NCBI GenBank assembly: GCA_903824785.1 | Contig: CAIJYD010000050.1 | Location: 1-50,746, forward strand | Direction: 5' to 3' | DNA length: 50,746 bases | Origin: an uncultured Bacteroidota bacterium | GTDB lineage: Bacteria; Bacteroidota; Bacteroidia; Bacteroidales; VadinHA17 | Shown: positions 18,355 to 27,363 of the stretch, piece by piece | How the letters are laid out: every line of letters starts with the position of its first letter | How positions within the stretch are numbered: the stretch's first letter is position 1 | Program-made: the position numbers and the translations under genes | The notes under the pieces: model-generated | Told to the model about the DNA's origin: nothing | Database searches by the model: none | The model's input: the letters and a program-made list of their open reading frames with translations, nothing else

Positions 18355-20460
18355 TCACATATTCATATCAAGTGAAACCACTGAACCGACGTAGTATCTG
18401 GCACCATGTTCAGGGGACTGTCTCAACACCCGGCCTTTACCGTTGTATTTCACTCTCAGTCCTGAATTTTCGAGCAGATAAACGGCATCTCTCAGGCTCA
18501 TTCCCCTGACATCCGGAACGAGGCCTTTCTGCAGGTTCACAGCAGCGAGACGGATTGTATCGCCACTTTCCCTTGTTGCAACCCAGTCGTCATCAGCTGT
18601 TCGCCTGTATCGTACCTGCAGATTACTGAGGACTTCATTAATATCTTCCCTGTAGCCATTACCTGCCTCCGGAGCAGCAGGTTTTACATCTTCTTTATTT
18701 TCAGCAATATAGTCGTGAAAAAATCTTGTTGCGTACACTTTATCAGAAATCTCCTTGAATACAGAACCTGCCACGAGGTTTCCATAATAGACTCCGTTTG
18801 AAGGAGAATTAACCACAACTATACAGGAATAGATCGGGCTCTCTGCAGGGAAATATCCTACAAAAGAGGCCTGATAGGACTTCTGCGCGTATCCGCCTTT
18901 ACCCTTGGCTATCTGTGCAGTACCTGTTTTTCCGGCAATTTTATAATTTGCGTTTTGCAGGTTTGTGGCCGTTCCTCTTTCAACTACCCCTTCCATCATT
19001 TTTTTTGCTTTTCTGATTGTGGAATGTGATGCGATGGAGTTAATAATCACATCGGGGCTGAAGCTCTTAACTACAGAACCGTTACGGAGGATCTCCGTCA
19101 CGAATCTGGGTCGCATCATTCTTCCGTCGTTTGCAACAGCATTATAAAAAGTAAGAATCTGCAGAGGGGTCATCAGAACCTCATATCCGTGCGACATCAT
19201 CGGCAGAGTTAATCCTGACCACAATTTATCTCCGGGGTATCTGATTACCGGTTCCCCTTCGCCTTTTATCTGAAGATCGAGTTTCTCATTAAGTTTCATG
19301 GCATAGAGCCGGTTCACGAAATCTTTAGGGTTATCTTTATAATGCTGATAAATAAGTTTTGATGTACCCACGTTGGATGATTTCTCAAAAACCTCTTTTA
19401 CAGTTATCCTGCCATTTCCCTCCTCCTTTGTATCCCTGATAATCTTGTCAAAGAATTTTACACTGCCAGTACCGGTATCGACAATATCTCCTGTATCTAT
19501 AACCCCGTCTTCAAGAGCTGCCATAAGAACCGGCAGTTTAAAAGTTGAACCGGGTTCAGTACTTTCCCCGACAGCATAATTATAGGTTTCGTGATAGTCT
19601 CCGTCGCCACCAATCTCGAGGTTGGCAATGGCTTTAATATCGCCTGTTGCAACTTCCATCAGTACTGCGCAACCATGATGGGCACTATGTTTACGGAGCT
19701 GATTGAGCAGGGCTGTAGTGGCAACATCCTGCAGATCAATGTCCAATGTTGTAACAACATCATTCCCGTCCCTGGAATTCACACTGGCTGCCCCGTCCAC
19801 AGTTATCCAGTCTCCTCTAATAAGCCGTTGCATTACTGCTACCCCGTTTCTGCCTGCCAGCTCCTTGTTAAAAGACCCTTCTATTCCAACCTCATTTCCT
19901 TCGCTTCCAAGATTCAGGTAACCGATAGTACGCGCTGCCAGGTCGCTATTCGGAAGAATTCTCCGGTTCTCAGCCTGAGACACCATTCCCCCTTTGTATT
20001 GACCTTCTTTGAATATTGGCAGTTTTTTCAGTTGTTTGAGTGTTTCATAATTAACTTTCCGCTGGATAAGAAAATAGCGGTCACCCTTTCTTCTGGCTTC
20101 AGTTATAGCCGATCTCCAGCCGGAAGCAGATCTCTCCCCAACCAGGCGGGATAATCCGGCTGACAATCCACTTATTCCATTTGACCACGTTGTACCTGAC
20201 ATTCCGGTACTTCTTGTATCCATATAAATTGTATAATACGGTATTGAGCTGGCAAGCAAACGTCCGTCATCAGTAAGGATATCGCCCCTGCTGGCCGGCA
20301 CCTCCGCTGTTTTATATACAAACTTTTCACTCATGTCGGCCCATTTGTCCCGCTGTACATATTGCAGGATCAGTATCCTGCCAAGCAGTATAACAGCCAT
20401 ACTACCAATTATATAGTATACAACACTGCTTCTCCAGACAATATCCTCCCTGATTGTCAT
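18355..20460 (-). CDS. ftsI: Septal penicillin-binding protein (FtsI/PBP2x-like) with PASTA domain
   Basis: This class B PBP is the septal transpeptidase expected to pair with FtsW. After one N-terminal membrane helix come the PBP dimerisation domain (starting near ASRGDILTDDGRLLAS) and the transpeptidase domain with Ser305 in STFK, SSN at about 361-363 and KTGTAQ. One PASTA domain (LVPDVRGMSLRDAVYLLENS) closes the protein. The frame opens at a GTG at 20469, but the ATG at 20460 directly follows GGTGGAGAGA and overlaps the ftsL-like stop by ATGA, so I use it (701 residues). Confidence 0.96.
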   Translation of the reverse strand: MTIREDIVWRSSVVYYIIGSMAVILLGRILILQYVQRDKWADMSEKFVYKTAEVPASRGDILTDDGRLLASSIPYYTIYMDTRSTGMSGTTWSNGISGLSAGLSRLVGERSASGWRSAITEARRKGDRYFLIQRKVNYETLKQLKKLPIFKEGQYKGGMVSQAENRRILPNSDLAARTIGYLNLGSEGNEVGIEGSFNKELAGRNGVAVMQRLIRGDWITVDGAASVNSRDGNDVVTTLDIDLQDVATTALLNQLRKHSAHHGCAVLMEVATGDIKAIANLEIGGDGDYHETYNYAVGESTEPGSTFKLPVLMAALEDGVIDTGDIVDTGTGSVKFFDKIIRDTKEEGNGRITVKEVFEKSSNVGTSKLIYQHYKDNPKDFVNRLYAMKLNEKLDLQIKGEGEPVIRYPGDKLWSGLTLPMMSHGYEVLMTPLQILTFYNAVANDGRMMRPRFVTEILRNGSVVKSFSPDVIINSIASHSTIRKAKKMMEGVVERGTATNLQNANYKIAGKTGTAQIAKGKGGYAQKSYQASFVGYFPAESPIYSCIVVVNSPSNGVYYGNLVAGSVFKEISDKVYATRFFHDYIAENKEDVKPAAPEAGNGYREDINEVLSNLQVRYRRTADDDWVATRESGDTIRLAAVNLQKGLVPDVRGMSLRDAVYLLENSGLRVKYNGKGRVLRQSPEHGARYYVGSVVSLDMNM

Positions 20461-20825
20461 TCTCTCCACCTTTTATTAACCAGCAATTTAAACGGAGGGC
20501 TCTTCAACTCTTCCAGATTAAGCCCCCTTTCCCTGACCAGCATATAAACTTCCGACTGCTTGCTCACATACATCAGATCGGCGGAAGTGGAAAGAGCTTC
20601 TGATCTGAGGTCCTTTACTTCGCTCTGAAGCCTTGCCGTTTCCCTTGTTATTTTTTCCGCATGAAACCTGTTTCCAATGTAAAATGCTGCCAGCATCGTG
20701 ATAAAAGAGATATATCCAAGATTCTTAAGAATGAGCTTTTCGGAAACCATACTCCCGCTCAGGAGCTCCATTATTAGTGTCCCTGTTGTTGCTTTCTTTT
20801 TTGTATCTTCCTTAATATCTTCCAT
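20457..20825 (-). CDS. ftsL: FtsL-like cell division protein
   Basis: The 122-residue bitopic protein has a charged cytoplasmic N-terminus, one membrane segment (about 35-52, NLGYISFITMLAAFYIGNRF) and a periplasmic coiled-coil-like stretch rich in Glu, Leu and Arg (about 55-100). Direct homology to proteobacterial FtsL cannot be seen. The assignment rests on topology and on the fixed position between rsmH and the septal PBP, as in the Bacteroidota FtsL_2 family. It is adjacent to rsmH with no gap, and its stop overlaps the PBP start (ATGA). Confidence 0.8.
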   Translation of the reverse strand: MEDIKEDTKKKATTGTLIMELLSGSMVSEKLILKNLGYISFITMLAAFYIGNRFHAEKITRETARLQSEVKDLRSEALSTSADLMYVSKQSEVYMLVRERGLNLEELKSPPFKLLVNKRWRE

Positions 20826-21725
20826 TTATCCAACTTTTTCTGCGATACGGAGTCTTGCGCTTCTTGCCCTGTTATTATTTGCCACCTCTTCATCGCCCGG
20901 AGTTGTACCTTTTTTGTTTATTATCCGGAATGGGGTTTCAATATTTCCATAAAAATCCTTCTTCTCCTCCCCTTCAAAATTGCCTGTCTTCATGAAATTC
21001 TTAACAACCCTGTCTTCCAGTGAGTGGTAGGTTATCACAACCAGCCTTCCTCCTGTATTAAGAAGAGAGAGAGATTGTTCGAGCATCTCTTTCAGGTATT
21101 CTATTTCATGATTTACAGCTATCCGGAGAGCCTGAAATACTTTTGCATAGAACTTATGCTCCTGCCTGAATGGTGCCAGTTTACCAATTGCATCAATTAT
21201 GTGGTTAACTGAATTAACCGGCCTGACTGCACGGGCAGAAACAATTTCCCGTGCTATCCTCCGGGAATTTGTTAGTTCTCCATAGTTGTAAAAAATATCT
21301 GCCAGCGATGCCTCATCAAGGGTGTTAAGAATTGTTGCGGCAGTAACCTGCCCTCCCTTATTCATTCTCATGTCCAGGGGGGCATCCTGTCTGAATGTAA
21401 AACCTCTTTCCGGCTCATCAAACTGATGAAAGGAAACCCCCAGATCAGCAATCAGTCCATCTATTGAGTTAATATTGTTAAACTTCAGATTATTCTCCAG
21501 AAAACGAAAATTCTGATCCAGAAAGAGTAATTTCTTATCAGCCGGTGCGTTAAGGGCAGCATCCTCATCCTGATCAAAAGCGATAAGCCTGCCTGTCTGA
21601 AGTCTTTTCAGTATTTCCATTGAGTGGCCACCACCACCGAAAGTTACATCCACATAAATCCCATCAGGCCTGATATTCAGCCCATCAATACTCTCATTGA
21701 GCAGTGCGGGGATATGGTAAGCCAT
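20826..21725 (-). CDS. rsmH: 16S rRNA m4C1402 methyltransferase RsmH (MraW)
   Basis: RsmH (299 residues) methylates N4 of C1402 in 16S rRNA. SAM-binding motif I (IYVDVTFGGGGHS) is near the N-terminus. DLGVSFHQFDEPERGFTF, PLDMRMNKGG and the late HSLEDRVVKNF are diagnostic for the family. The start overlaps the mraZ stop by one base (TAATG). Confidence 0.97.
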   Translation of the reverse strand: MAYHIPALLNESIDGLNIRPDGIYVDVTFGGGGHSMEILKRLQTGRLIAFDQDEDAALNAPADKKLLFLDQNFRFLENNLKFNNINSIDGLIADLGVSFHQFDEPERGFTFRQDAPLDMRMNKGGQVTAATILNTLDEASLADIFYNYGELTNSRRIAREIVSARAVRPVNSVNHIIDAIGKLAPFRQEHKFYAKVFQALRIAVNHEIEYLKEMLEQSLSLLNTGGRLVVITYHSLEDRVVKNFMKTGNFEGEEKKDFYGNIETPFRIINKKGTTPGDEEVANNNRARSARLRIAEKVG

Positions 21726-22192
21726 TATAATTCAGGATCATTTATACTTCCACCCAAAAGTTTCTCAGCAAGGTTGGCAAAGTCGTCCGCTGTCATATCA
21801 ATTTTATTGTAGATATCAGCAGCCCATAACTCAATCCTTCCATCCTGTCCTGCAAGAACAACATCCCTTTCTGCACCGATAAGATCCATTAATCGTTTCG
21901 GTACAAGCAAGCGGTTATTCGTATCAAGCGAGAGTTCAGCAGTTCCTTTAAAAAAATTCCTCAGAAACATATTATGCTCACGGTTATACGGATTTATCTT
22001 TTTCCTGATCTTATCCAATTGTCCGTTCCAGTCTTCAATTGAATAGAGAACAAGACAATTCTCAAAGATGTCTTTCCGTACCACAAAGTGATCCTGTGCA
22101 TCAGCAGGCATCTGCTTTTTGAATGCCACCGGCAGGATTATCCTTCCTTTGACATCCACTTTGCACGTGTAATCACCTATAAATGTGGCCAT
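21725..22192 (-). CDS. mraZ: Transcriptional regulator MraZ
   Basis: MraZ (155 residues) is a DNA-binding protein with two AbrB-like halves that regulates its own dcw cluster. The first half shows FIGDYTCKVDVKGRIILPVAFKK and the second SLDTNNRLLVPKRLM, the duplicated DxxGR/DxxNR pattern. It is the first gene of the cluster, and three matching binding boxes lie 44-70 bases upstream of its ATG. Confidence 0.96.
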   Translation of the reverse strand: MATFIGDYTCKVDVKGRIILPVAFKKQMPADAQDHFVVRKDIFENCLVLYSIEDWNGQLDKIRKKINPYNREHNMFLRNFFKGTAELSLDTNNRLLVPKRLMDLIGAERDVVLAGQDGRIELWAADIYNKIDMTADDFANLAEKLLGGSINDPEL

Positions 22193-22235
22193 ACTCGCTT
22201 TTTCATATTAAGGGGCTAAAATAAACATTTTTTAT

Positions 22236-22262
22236 CCACTTTCCCCCACTTTGCTCCACTTT
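22236..22262 (-). promoter_or_regulatory. MraZ-binding box array (three AAAGTGG boxes, 10-bp period)
   Basis: On the minus strand the heptamer AAAGTGG occurs three times at exact 10-bp spacing (22256-22262, 22246-22252, 22236-22242), so the boxes lie on one face of the helix. Published MraZ operators consist of tandem TGGG or AAAGTG-type boxes with the same period in mraZ promoters. This is therefore the probable autoregulatory operator for the whole cluster. I cannot identify a clean -33/-7 promoter around it. Confidence 0.8.
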
Positions 22263-22353
22263 TTTACCTTTTTGTTAATAACTTTTTGAGAGAATTACAC
22301 CCTCCTGATTACCAAAGGGTGCTATCCATCAGTGTAATCTGTTTGATTTTTTG

Positions 22354-22361
22354 TAAGTTTG
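22354..22361 (+). promoter_or_regulatory. Candidate -7 promoter element for the oxidoreductase gene
   Basis: TAAGTTTG matches the Bacteroidota -7 consensus TAnnTTTG exactly. No clear TTTG -33 partner is seen at the right distance. A start of transcription a few bases downstream would leave almost no leader for the ATG at 22373 but about 30 bases for the ATG at 22397, which favours the latter start. Confidence 0.3.
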
Positions 22362-22396
22362 ACTAACTATTTATGATAATTTCAAAGACTAAGAAT

Positions 22397-23563
22397 ATGC
22401 ATGTAAACCGACGCAATTTTCTAAGGCAATCATTTGCTTCAGCAGCAGGCATAACTGCAACTTCCATGTTCCCGGCAGATCTGTTCGGGAAAGACCTTCA
22501 TGGCACATCCCGGCCTGATGAAATTATAATAAAACCTCAGGATCGTCCAAAACCCAAAGAATCGATCAGATTTTCAGTAATAGGCCTCAATCATGGGCAT
22601 ATTTACGGCATGGCAGATGCACTGATAAAAGGAGGAGGAGAAATAGTAGCTGTTTATTCAAAAGAACCCGAATTATTGCCTGGCTTTATAAAACTCTATC
22701 CTGGTATAAAAGTCGCCAGAAGTGCTGAAGAAATTCTCGGGGATAATTCCATTCAACTTGTGGCAAGTGCTGCCATTCCTGTTGACAGGGCACCACTCGG
22801 CATACGTGTTATGCAGTCTGGTAAGGATTTTATGACAGACAAGCCGGGGATTGTCACTTTTGCCCAATTTGAAGAGGTAAAAAAGGTACAGAAAGAGACG
22901 AAACGGATCTATTCCATAATGTATAGTGAACGGCTGGGAAATCCCGCCTCAGTTCAGGCTGGAGAATTGATTAAGGCCGGGGCAATAGGTAAGGTGGTTC
23001 AGACAATTGGCCTGGGGCCGCACAGAATGACACCGAATACCCGTCCTGACTGGTTTTTTGATCCTGAAAAAGCAGGAGGGGTATTATGCGATATTGGCTC
23101 TCATCAATGCGACCAGTTCCTTTTTTACACCAACTCCCAACAGGCACAGGTTAATTTTTCTCAGATTGGAAATTTCGGCACAAACAAATATCCGGAATAT
23201 CAGGATTTTGGCGATATGAGTGTACGCAGTTCTCACGCAACGGGCTACATCCGCATTGATTGGTTCACACCGAATGGTCTGGCAACCTGGGGAGATGGCC
23301 GAACGTTCATTCTGGGAACAGAAGGCTATATTGAAATGCGAAAATATATCGATATTGCTGGTAAAGCCGGAGGAAATCATCTATTTTTAGTCAACCAGAA
23401 GGAAACAAAATATTTCAATTGCTCAGAGGTGTATATGCCTTATGGAGAACAACTTGTAAGCGATGTTGTAAACCGTACCGAGACTGCAATGTCTCAGGAT
23501 CATTGCTTCCTTGCTACAGAACTGGCTTTGAGTGGTCAGAAAATGGCTTTTAAACTTATTTGA
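22397..23563 (+). CDS. Gfo/Idh/MocA-family oxidoreductase with Tat-type signal
   Basis: From the ATG at 22397 the protein has 388 residues. It begins with a twin-arginine-like leader (NRRNFLRQSFASAAG), implying export, and then a Rossmann fold region (IRFSVIGLNHGHIYGMADAL) and a Gfo/Idh/MocA C-terminal domain. DKPGIVTFAQFEEV lies where the family has its conserved EKP-type motif, and GGVLCDIGSHQCDQFLF carries the D-x-x-H arrangement typical of the catalytic region. The sugar or cyclitol substrate cannot be predicted. An ATG at 22373 would add eight residues before the leader. It is divergent from mraZ. Confidence 0.85.
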   Translation: MHVNRRNFLRQSFASAAGITATSMFPADLFGKDLHGTSRPDEIIIKPQDRPKPKESIRFSVIGLNHGHIYGMADALIKGGGEIVAVYSKEPELLPGFIKLYPGIKVARSAEEILGDNSIQLVASAAIPVDRAPLGIRVMQSGKDFMTDKPGIVTFAQFEEVKKVQKETKRIYSIMYSERLGNPASVQAGELIKAGAIGKVVQTIGLGPHRMTPNTRPDWFFDPEKAGGVLCDIGSHQCDQFLFYTNSQQAQVNFSQIGNFGTNKYPEYQDFGDMSVRSSHATGYIRIDWFTPNGLATWGDGRTFILGTEGYIEMRKYIDIAGKAGGNHLFLVNQKETKYFNCSEVYMPYGEQLVSDVVNRTETAMSQDHCFLATELALSGQKMAFKLI

Positions 23564-23573
23564 ATCAGGAGAA

Positions 23574-24413
23574 ATGGATAGTTCCCCGGAGAAAATAAAT
23601 ATTCAGGAGATAGACCTCGGAAAAGTTCTCAACTCGAAAAACCCCACACTTGCAAAGGTAGTTCCGAAGTTCATTGTAAATTACCTGAAAAAGATTGTGC
23701 ACCAGGATGATATTAACATATTTCTGAAAGAATACGGAAAGCTCAGAAATGCAGAGCTGATTGGTGCTTTTCTGAATTACATCGGGATTAACAAAAGGGT
23801 CACCGGGAGTGAAAATATACCAAAAACAGGGAGGTACATTTTTGTTTCGAATCATCCTCTCGGGGGACTTGACGGTCTGGTTTTTATATATGAATTGTCA
23901 AAACATTTCCCCGGTATTAAATTCCCGGTAAACGATATACTTACCAGCATCAATAATCTTTCCGGTATATTTCTTCCTGTTAACAAGCATGGTTCACAGG
24001 GGAAAGAGGCAGCCAGGATGATTGAGGAGGCATACTCTTCTGACGATCAGATACTATATTTCCCGGCAGGATTATGTTCAAGAAAAAAAGGGGGAATAAT
24101 TCGGGATTTGTTGTGGCATAAAAATTTCATAACCAAATCTGTACAGCATAAAAGAGACGTAATTCCAGCCTTTTTTTCAGGCAGAAATTCAAATTTTTTC
24201 TATAACCTATCAACCATCAGGAGTTTTCTAGGAATAAAAGCAAATATTGAGATGCTGTATCTTGCTGATGAGATGTTCAGACAAAAAAATAAGGAGATAA
24301 ATCTGGTTTTCGGAAAAAAGATTCCCTGGCAAACTTTTGACAAAAGCAAAACCGCACATGAATGGGCCGATTGGGTTAAGTTAAAGTCTTATGAACTTGA
24401 ATCATTCATTTAA
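23574..24413 (+). CDS. glsA: GlsA-like O-acyltransferase (PlsC/LPLAT fold)
   Basis: This protein (279 residues from the ATG at 23574) has the acyltransferase core of the LPLAT family: FVSNHPLGGLDG carries the catalytic His and Asp, and ILYFPAGLCSRKKGG is the second conserved block. In Bacteroides thetaiotaomicron a gene pair of this type, glsB and glsA, makes glycine lipids, GlsA adding the second, ester-linked acyl chain. The N-acyltransferase partner follows 90 bases downstream, which supports the same role here. A GTG at 23532 extends the frame, but AGGAG just before 23574 favours the ATG, although the spacing is tight. Confidence 0.7.
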   Translation: MDSSPEKINIQEIDLGKVLNSKNPTLAKVVPKFIVNYLKKIVHQDDINIFLKEYGKLRNAELIGAFLNYIGINKRVTGSENIPKTGRYIFVSNHPLGGLDGLVFIYELSKHFPGIKFPVNDILTSINNLSGIFLPVNKHGSQGKEAARMIEEAYSSDDQILYFPAGLCSRKKGGIIRDLLWHKNFITKSVQHKRDVIPAFFSGRNSNFFYNLSTIRSFLGIKANIEMLYLADEMFRQKNKEINLVFGKKIPWQTFDKSKTAHEWADWVKLKSYELESFI

Positions 24414-24503
24414 GTATGTTAATGAAATAAAAAAATGAGTAAATTGCATTTTGGTATTTTGAAAAGCGAAATTATAAAATATCGATACAGTTACTGGAAT
24501 TAA

Positions 24504-25466
24504 ATGAAACCTGTTGTTACTCAATTACCTAAAGATCAGATAATTGCCGAATTAACCATTGATAAGCTGCTTCGCAGGACAAACAATGGGAACAATGAGG
24601 TATATATCTTCGACAATAATAATTCTCCGACTTTGATGCAGGAAGTTGGCAGGGTAAGGGAGCTTACTTTCCGGCATGCCGGTGGAGGAACAGGGAAAGA
24701 GATTGATATTGACGACTTTGACACCGCATTAAGTGATCCTCAGAAGCAGCTTATTGTCTGGGATCCTGAAAACAGTGAGATCATTGGAGGTTACAGGTTT
24801 TATTTCCCCGAAAAAGGGTGCACAAGTTGTGATATTTCAAAGCTTGCATCGTCAGCCTATTTCAATTTCTCCGGAAAATTCCTGAAAAAATATTACCCTC
24901 ACCTTATGGAGCTTGGCAGGTCATTTGTCCATCCCGATTATCAGTCACGTTCTATGGGAAGGAAGAGTCTCTTTGCACTTGATAATCTATGGGATGGCCT
25001 TGGGGCACTTATTATAGATAATCATCATCTTAAATATCTTTTCGGCAAAGTAACAATGTATCCCCATTTCAATCAGAAAGCCAGAGATATGATTCTCTAT
25101 TTCCTGAAAAGACACTTTAACGATCCTGACAAGCTCGTCACTCCTATCGATCCTGCCAGGATTGAAATTCATGAAGAGGCCATGAGGAAAATATTCAAAG
25201 GATGGAGATATAAAGAAAATTATAAGATCCTTTCACGCGAGGTAAGAAACCTGAATGAGAATATTCCTCCTCTTATCAATGCATATATGAACCTGTCACC
25301 AACAATGCGCACTTTCGGCACATTTATCAATCATAAATTCGGTGACGTTGAAGAGACGGGAATTATGATTACTCTCAGAGATATTTATGTTGAGAAAATT
25401 AACAGGCATCTCTCATCATATAAGAAGGACTTTGAGATAACGTGGTTCACACACGAAAATCAATAA
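24504..25466 (+). CDS. glsB: GlsB-like N-acyltransferase (GNAT/OlsB type)
   Basis: The 320-residue protein belongs to the OlsB-like acyl-ACP N-acyltransferase group: VGRVRELTFRHAGGGTGKEIDIDDFD, IGGYRFYFP and MELGRSFVHPDYQ are recognisable conserved blocks. Such enzymes acylate the amino group of an amino acid with a 3-hydroxy fatty acid; in Bacteroides the acceptor is glycine. Paired with the upstream O-acyltransferase it should make glycine lipids of the outer membrane. Ornithine or serine-glycine lipids are possible alternatives. It ends convergently with the purF-like gene, with a 7-base overlap. Confidence 0.7.
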   Translation: MKPVVTQLPKDQIIAELTIDKLLRRTNNGNNEVYIFDNNNSPTLMQEVGRVRELTFRHAGGGTGKEIDIDDFDTALSDPQKQLIVWDPENSEIIGGYRFYFPEKGCTSCDISKLASSAYFNFSGKFLKKYYPHLMELGRSFVHPDYQSRSMGRKSLFALDNLWDGLGALIIDNHHLKYLFGKVTMYPHFNQKARDMILYFLKRHFNDPDKLVTPIDPARIEIHEEAMRKIFKGWRYKENYKILSREVRNLNENIPPLINAYMNLSPTMRTFGTFINHKFGDVEETGIMITLRDIYVEKINRHLSSYKKDFEITWFTHENQ

Positions 25467-27361
25467 GCTCTTATATTTCTGCCTTCCACATAGTTAATAA
25501 AAGACTGGTTTACAACCTTATTGCCCCCCGGTGTTGGATAATTTCCTGTAAAATACCAGTCACCCGTATGGCCAGGACAGGCCTCATGCAGACCTTCAAT
25601 AGACTGAAAAACAATTTCCACATCTGCTTTAATCTCATCTGACCTCAGAAGAGAGGAGATCTTTTTTGATATTTCATCGGGGCAAAATGGTTTGTATATT
25701 TTCCTTACCACATTGGTCATCTCGGCGACAGGCTTCTTAAGCTCCGAAACAGCTTCATTATAAACCTGCATTATCAACGATTCTCTGCCGGTATCCTTCA
25801 GAAGTTCTATAGCTGCTTTGAAAGCAATAAAATCTCCAAGTTTTGCCATGTCAATCCCATAGCAGTCGGGATATCTGAGCTGAGGAGATGAAGAGACCAC
25901 AACAATTTTTTTCGGATCAAGTTTATCAAGAATCCTGATTATGCTTTTCTTCAGTGTTGTCCCTCTTACAATTGAGTCGTCAATAACAACAAGATTGTCT
26001 ACTCCGCGTCTTATGACTCCATAAGTAACATCATAAATATGCCCTACGAGGTCATCGCGCCCTTTATCTTCGGAAATAAATGTCCTCAGCTTTGCATCCT
26101 TTACAGCAATTTTCTCTACACGCGGCCGCTGCTGGATAATCTTTTCAAGCTCCTCCCGTGACATATACTTGCCTCTGCTGAGGATATGATCGATCTTTAC
26201 CTGATTGAGATAATCCTCGACCCCTTTTATCAAACCATAGAAAGCGCTTTCCGCAGTGTTCGGTATATATGAAAAGACGGTGTTGTCAAGATCGTAGTTT
26301 ACCGTTTTCAGAACGGATTCAGCCAGCAGTTCTCCCAGTTTTTTTCTTTCCCTGTAAATAGCTTTATCAGTCCCTCTTGAGAAATAGATCCTTTCGAAAG
26401 AGCATTTTCTTTGTGGGGTCTCCTCCCTTATATTTACAATGGATGTTTCGCCCGATGCTTTAATAATAATAGCTCCGGCAGCAGGCAGCTCATTGACATC
26501 ATCGGTACGGACATTGAATATTGTCTGAATAACAGGACGTTCCGAAGCAACTACAACTACCTCATCATCAATATAATAATATGCCGGCCTTATTCCGGAT
26601 GGATCTCTCATTACAAATGCATCGCCATGGCCAACCATTCCGGCCATCGCATAACCTCCATCCCAGTTACGGCTTGCCTTTCTCAGGATAGAAATGACAT
26701 CCAGATTTTTCTCTATCAGCGGGGAGATCTCTTTCTTTGAAAATCCCTCGTCCTTGAATTTCCGGAATAATTTTTCATTTTCCTCATCCAGACGGTGGCC
26801 TACATTTTCCAGAATCGTAACAGTATCAGAAAAATCGACAGGGTTCTGACCCAATTCGACCAGGCTGCTGAATACCTCGCCGACATTTGTAAGATTGAAG
26901 TTCCCTGCCATAACCAGATTCTTTGACTTCCAGTTATTCTCGCGGCTCACAGGATGTACGTAATCTATATTATAATTTCCGTAAGTCCCGTACCTTAAAT
27001 GTCCAAGATAGATATCGCAGGCAAACGGAACATTTTCCCTGATGAAATCCGGATTCTTAAAATCATCTTTGTTAGTAGCTGTTAATGCGTCAATATCTTC
27101 ATATATAAGGCCGAAGATCTCTTTAATAGGATTTGCCAGGTTTGATCTCTGGCGGAAAATATATCTGTTTCCCGGCAGTACATTCAGTTTAATGCCTGCT
27201 ATCCCGGCTCCATCCTGTCCCCTGTTATGCTGCTTCTCCATCATCAGGTACATCTTCTGAAGTCCATAGCTCCAGGTACCATATTTTTCAATATAATATT
27301 CCATCGGCTTACGCAATCTTAACATTGCAATGCCGCATTCGTGTTTGATCCTGTCACTCAT
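25460..27361 (-). CDS. Amidophosphoribosyltransferase-like protein (long PurF family)
   Basis: The 633-residue protein starts with a class II glutamine amidotransferase domain (Cys9 in HECGIAML after a short propeptide, EKQHNRGQDGAGIAG, HLRYGTYGNYN) and continues with a phosphoribosyltransferase domain carrying the PRPP motif VVIDDSIVRGTT. PurF makes 5-phosphoribosylamine, the first purine intermediate. Classical PurF is about 470-510 residues; this one is over 100 longer, with insertions and a C-terminal extension, matching a long paralogue found in Bacteroidota. Whether it is the purine enzyme or a paralogue with another acceptor cannot be settled here. The spor gene lies 2 bases upstream. 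Confidence 0.8.
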   Translation of the reverse strand: MSDRIKHECGIAMLRLRKPMEYYIEKYGTWSYGLQKMYLMMEKQHNRGQDGAGIAGIKLNVLPGNRYIFRQRSNLANPIKEIFGLIYEDIDALTATNKDDFKNPDFIRENVPFACDIYLGHLRYGTYGNYNIDYVHPVSRENNWKSKNLVMAGNFNLTNVGEVFSSLVELGQNPVDFSDTVTILENVGHRLDEENEKLFRKFKDEGFSKKEISPLIEKNLDVISILRKASRNWDGGYAMAGMVGHGDAFVMRDPSGIRPAYYYIDDEVVVVASERPVIQTIFNVRTDDVNELPAAGAIIIKASGETSIVNIREETPQRKCSFERIYFSRGTDKAIYRERKKLGELLAESVLKTVNYDLDNTVFSYIPNTAESAFYGLIKGVEDYLNQVKIDHILSRGKYMSREELEKIIQQRPRVEKIAVKDAKLRTFISEDKGRDDLVGHIYDVTYGVIRRGVDNLVVIDDSIVRGTTLKKSIIRILDKLDPKKIVVVSSSPQLRYPDCYGIDMAKLGDFIAFKAAIELLKDTGRESLIMQVYNEAVSELKKPVAEMTNVVRKIYKPFCPDEISKKISSLLRSDEIKADVEIVFQSIEGLHEACPGHTGDWYFTGNYPTPGGNKVVNQSFINYVEGRNIRAY

Positions 27362-27363
27362 AA

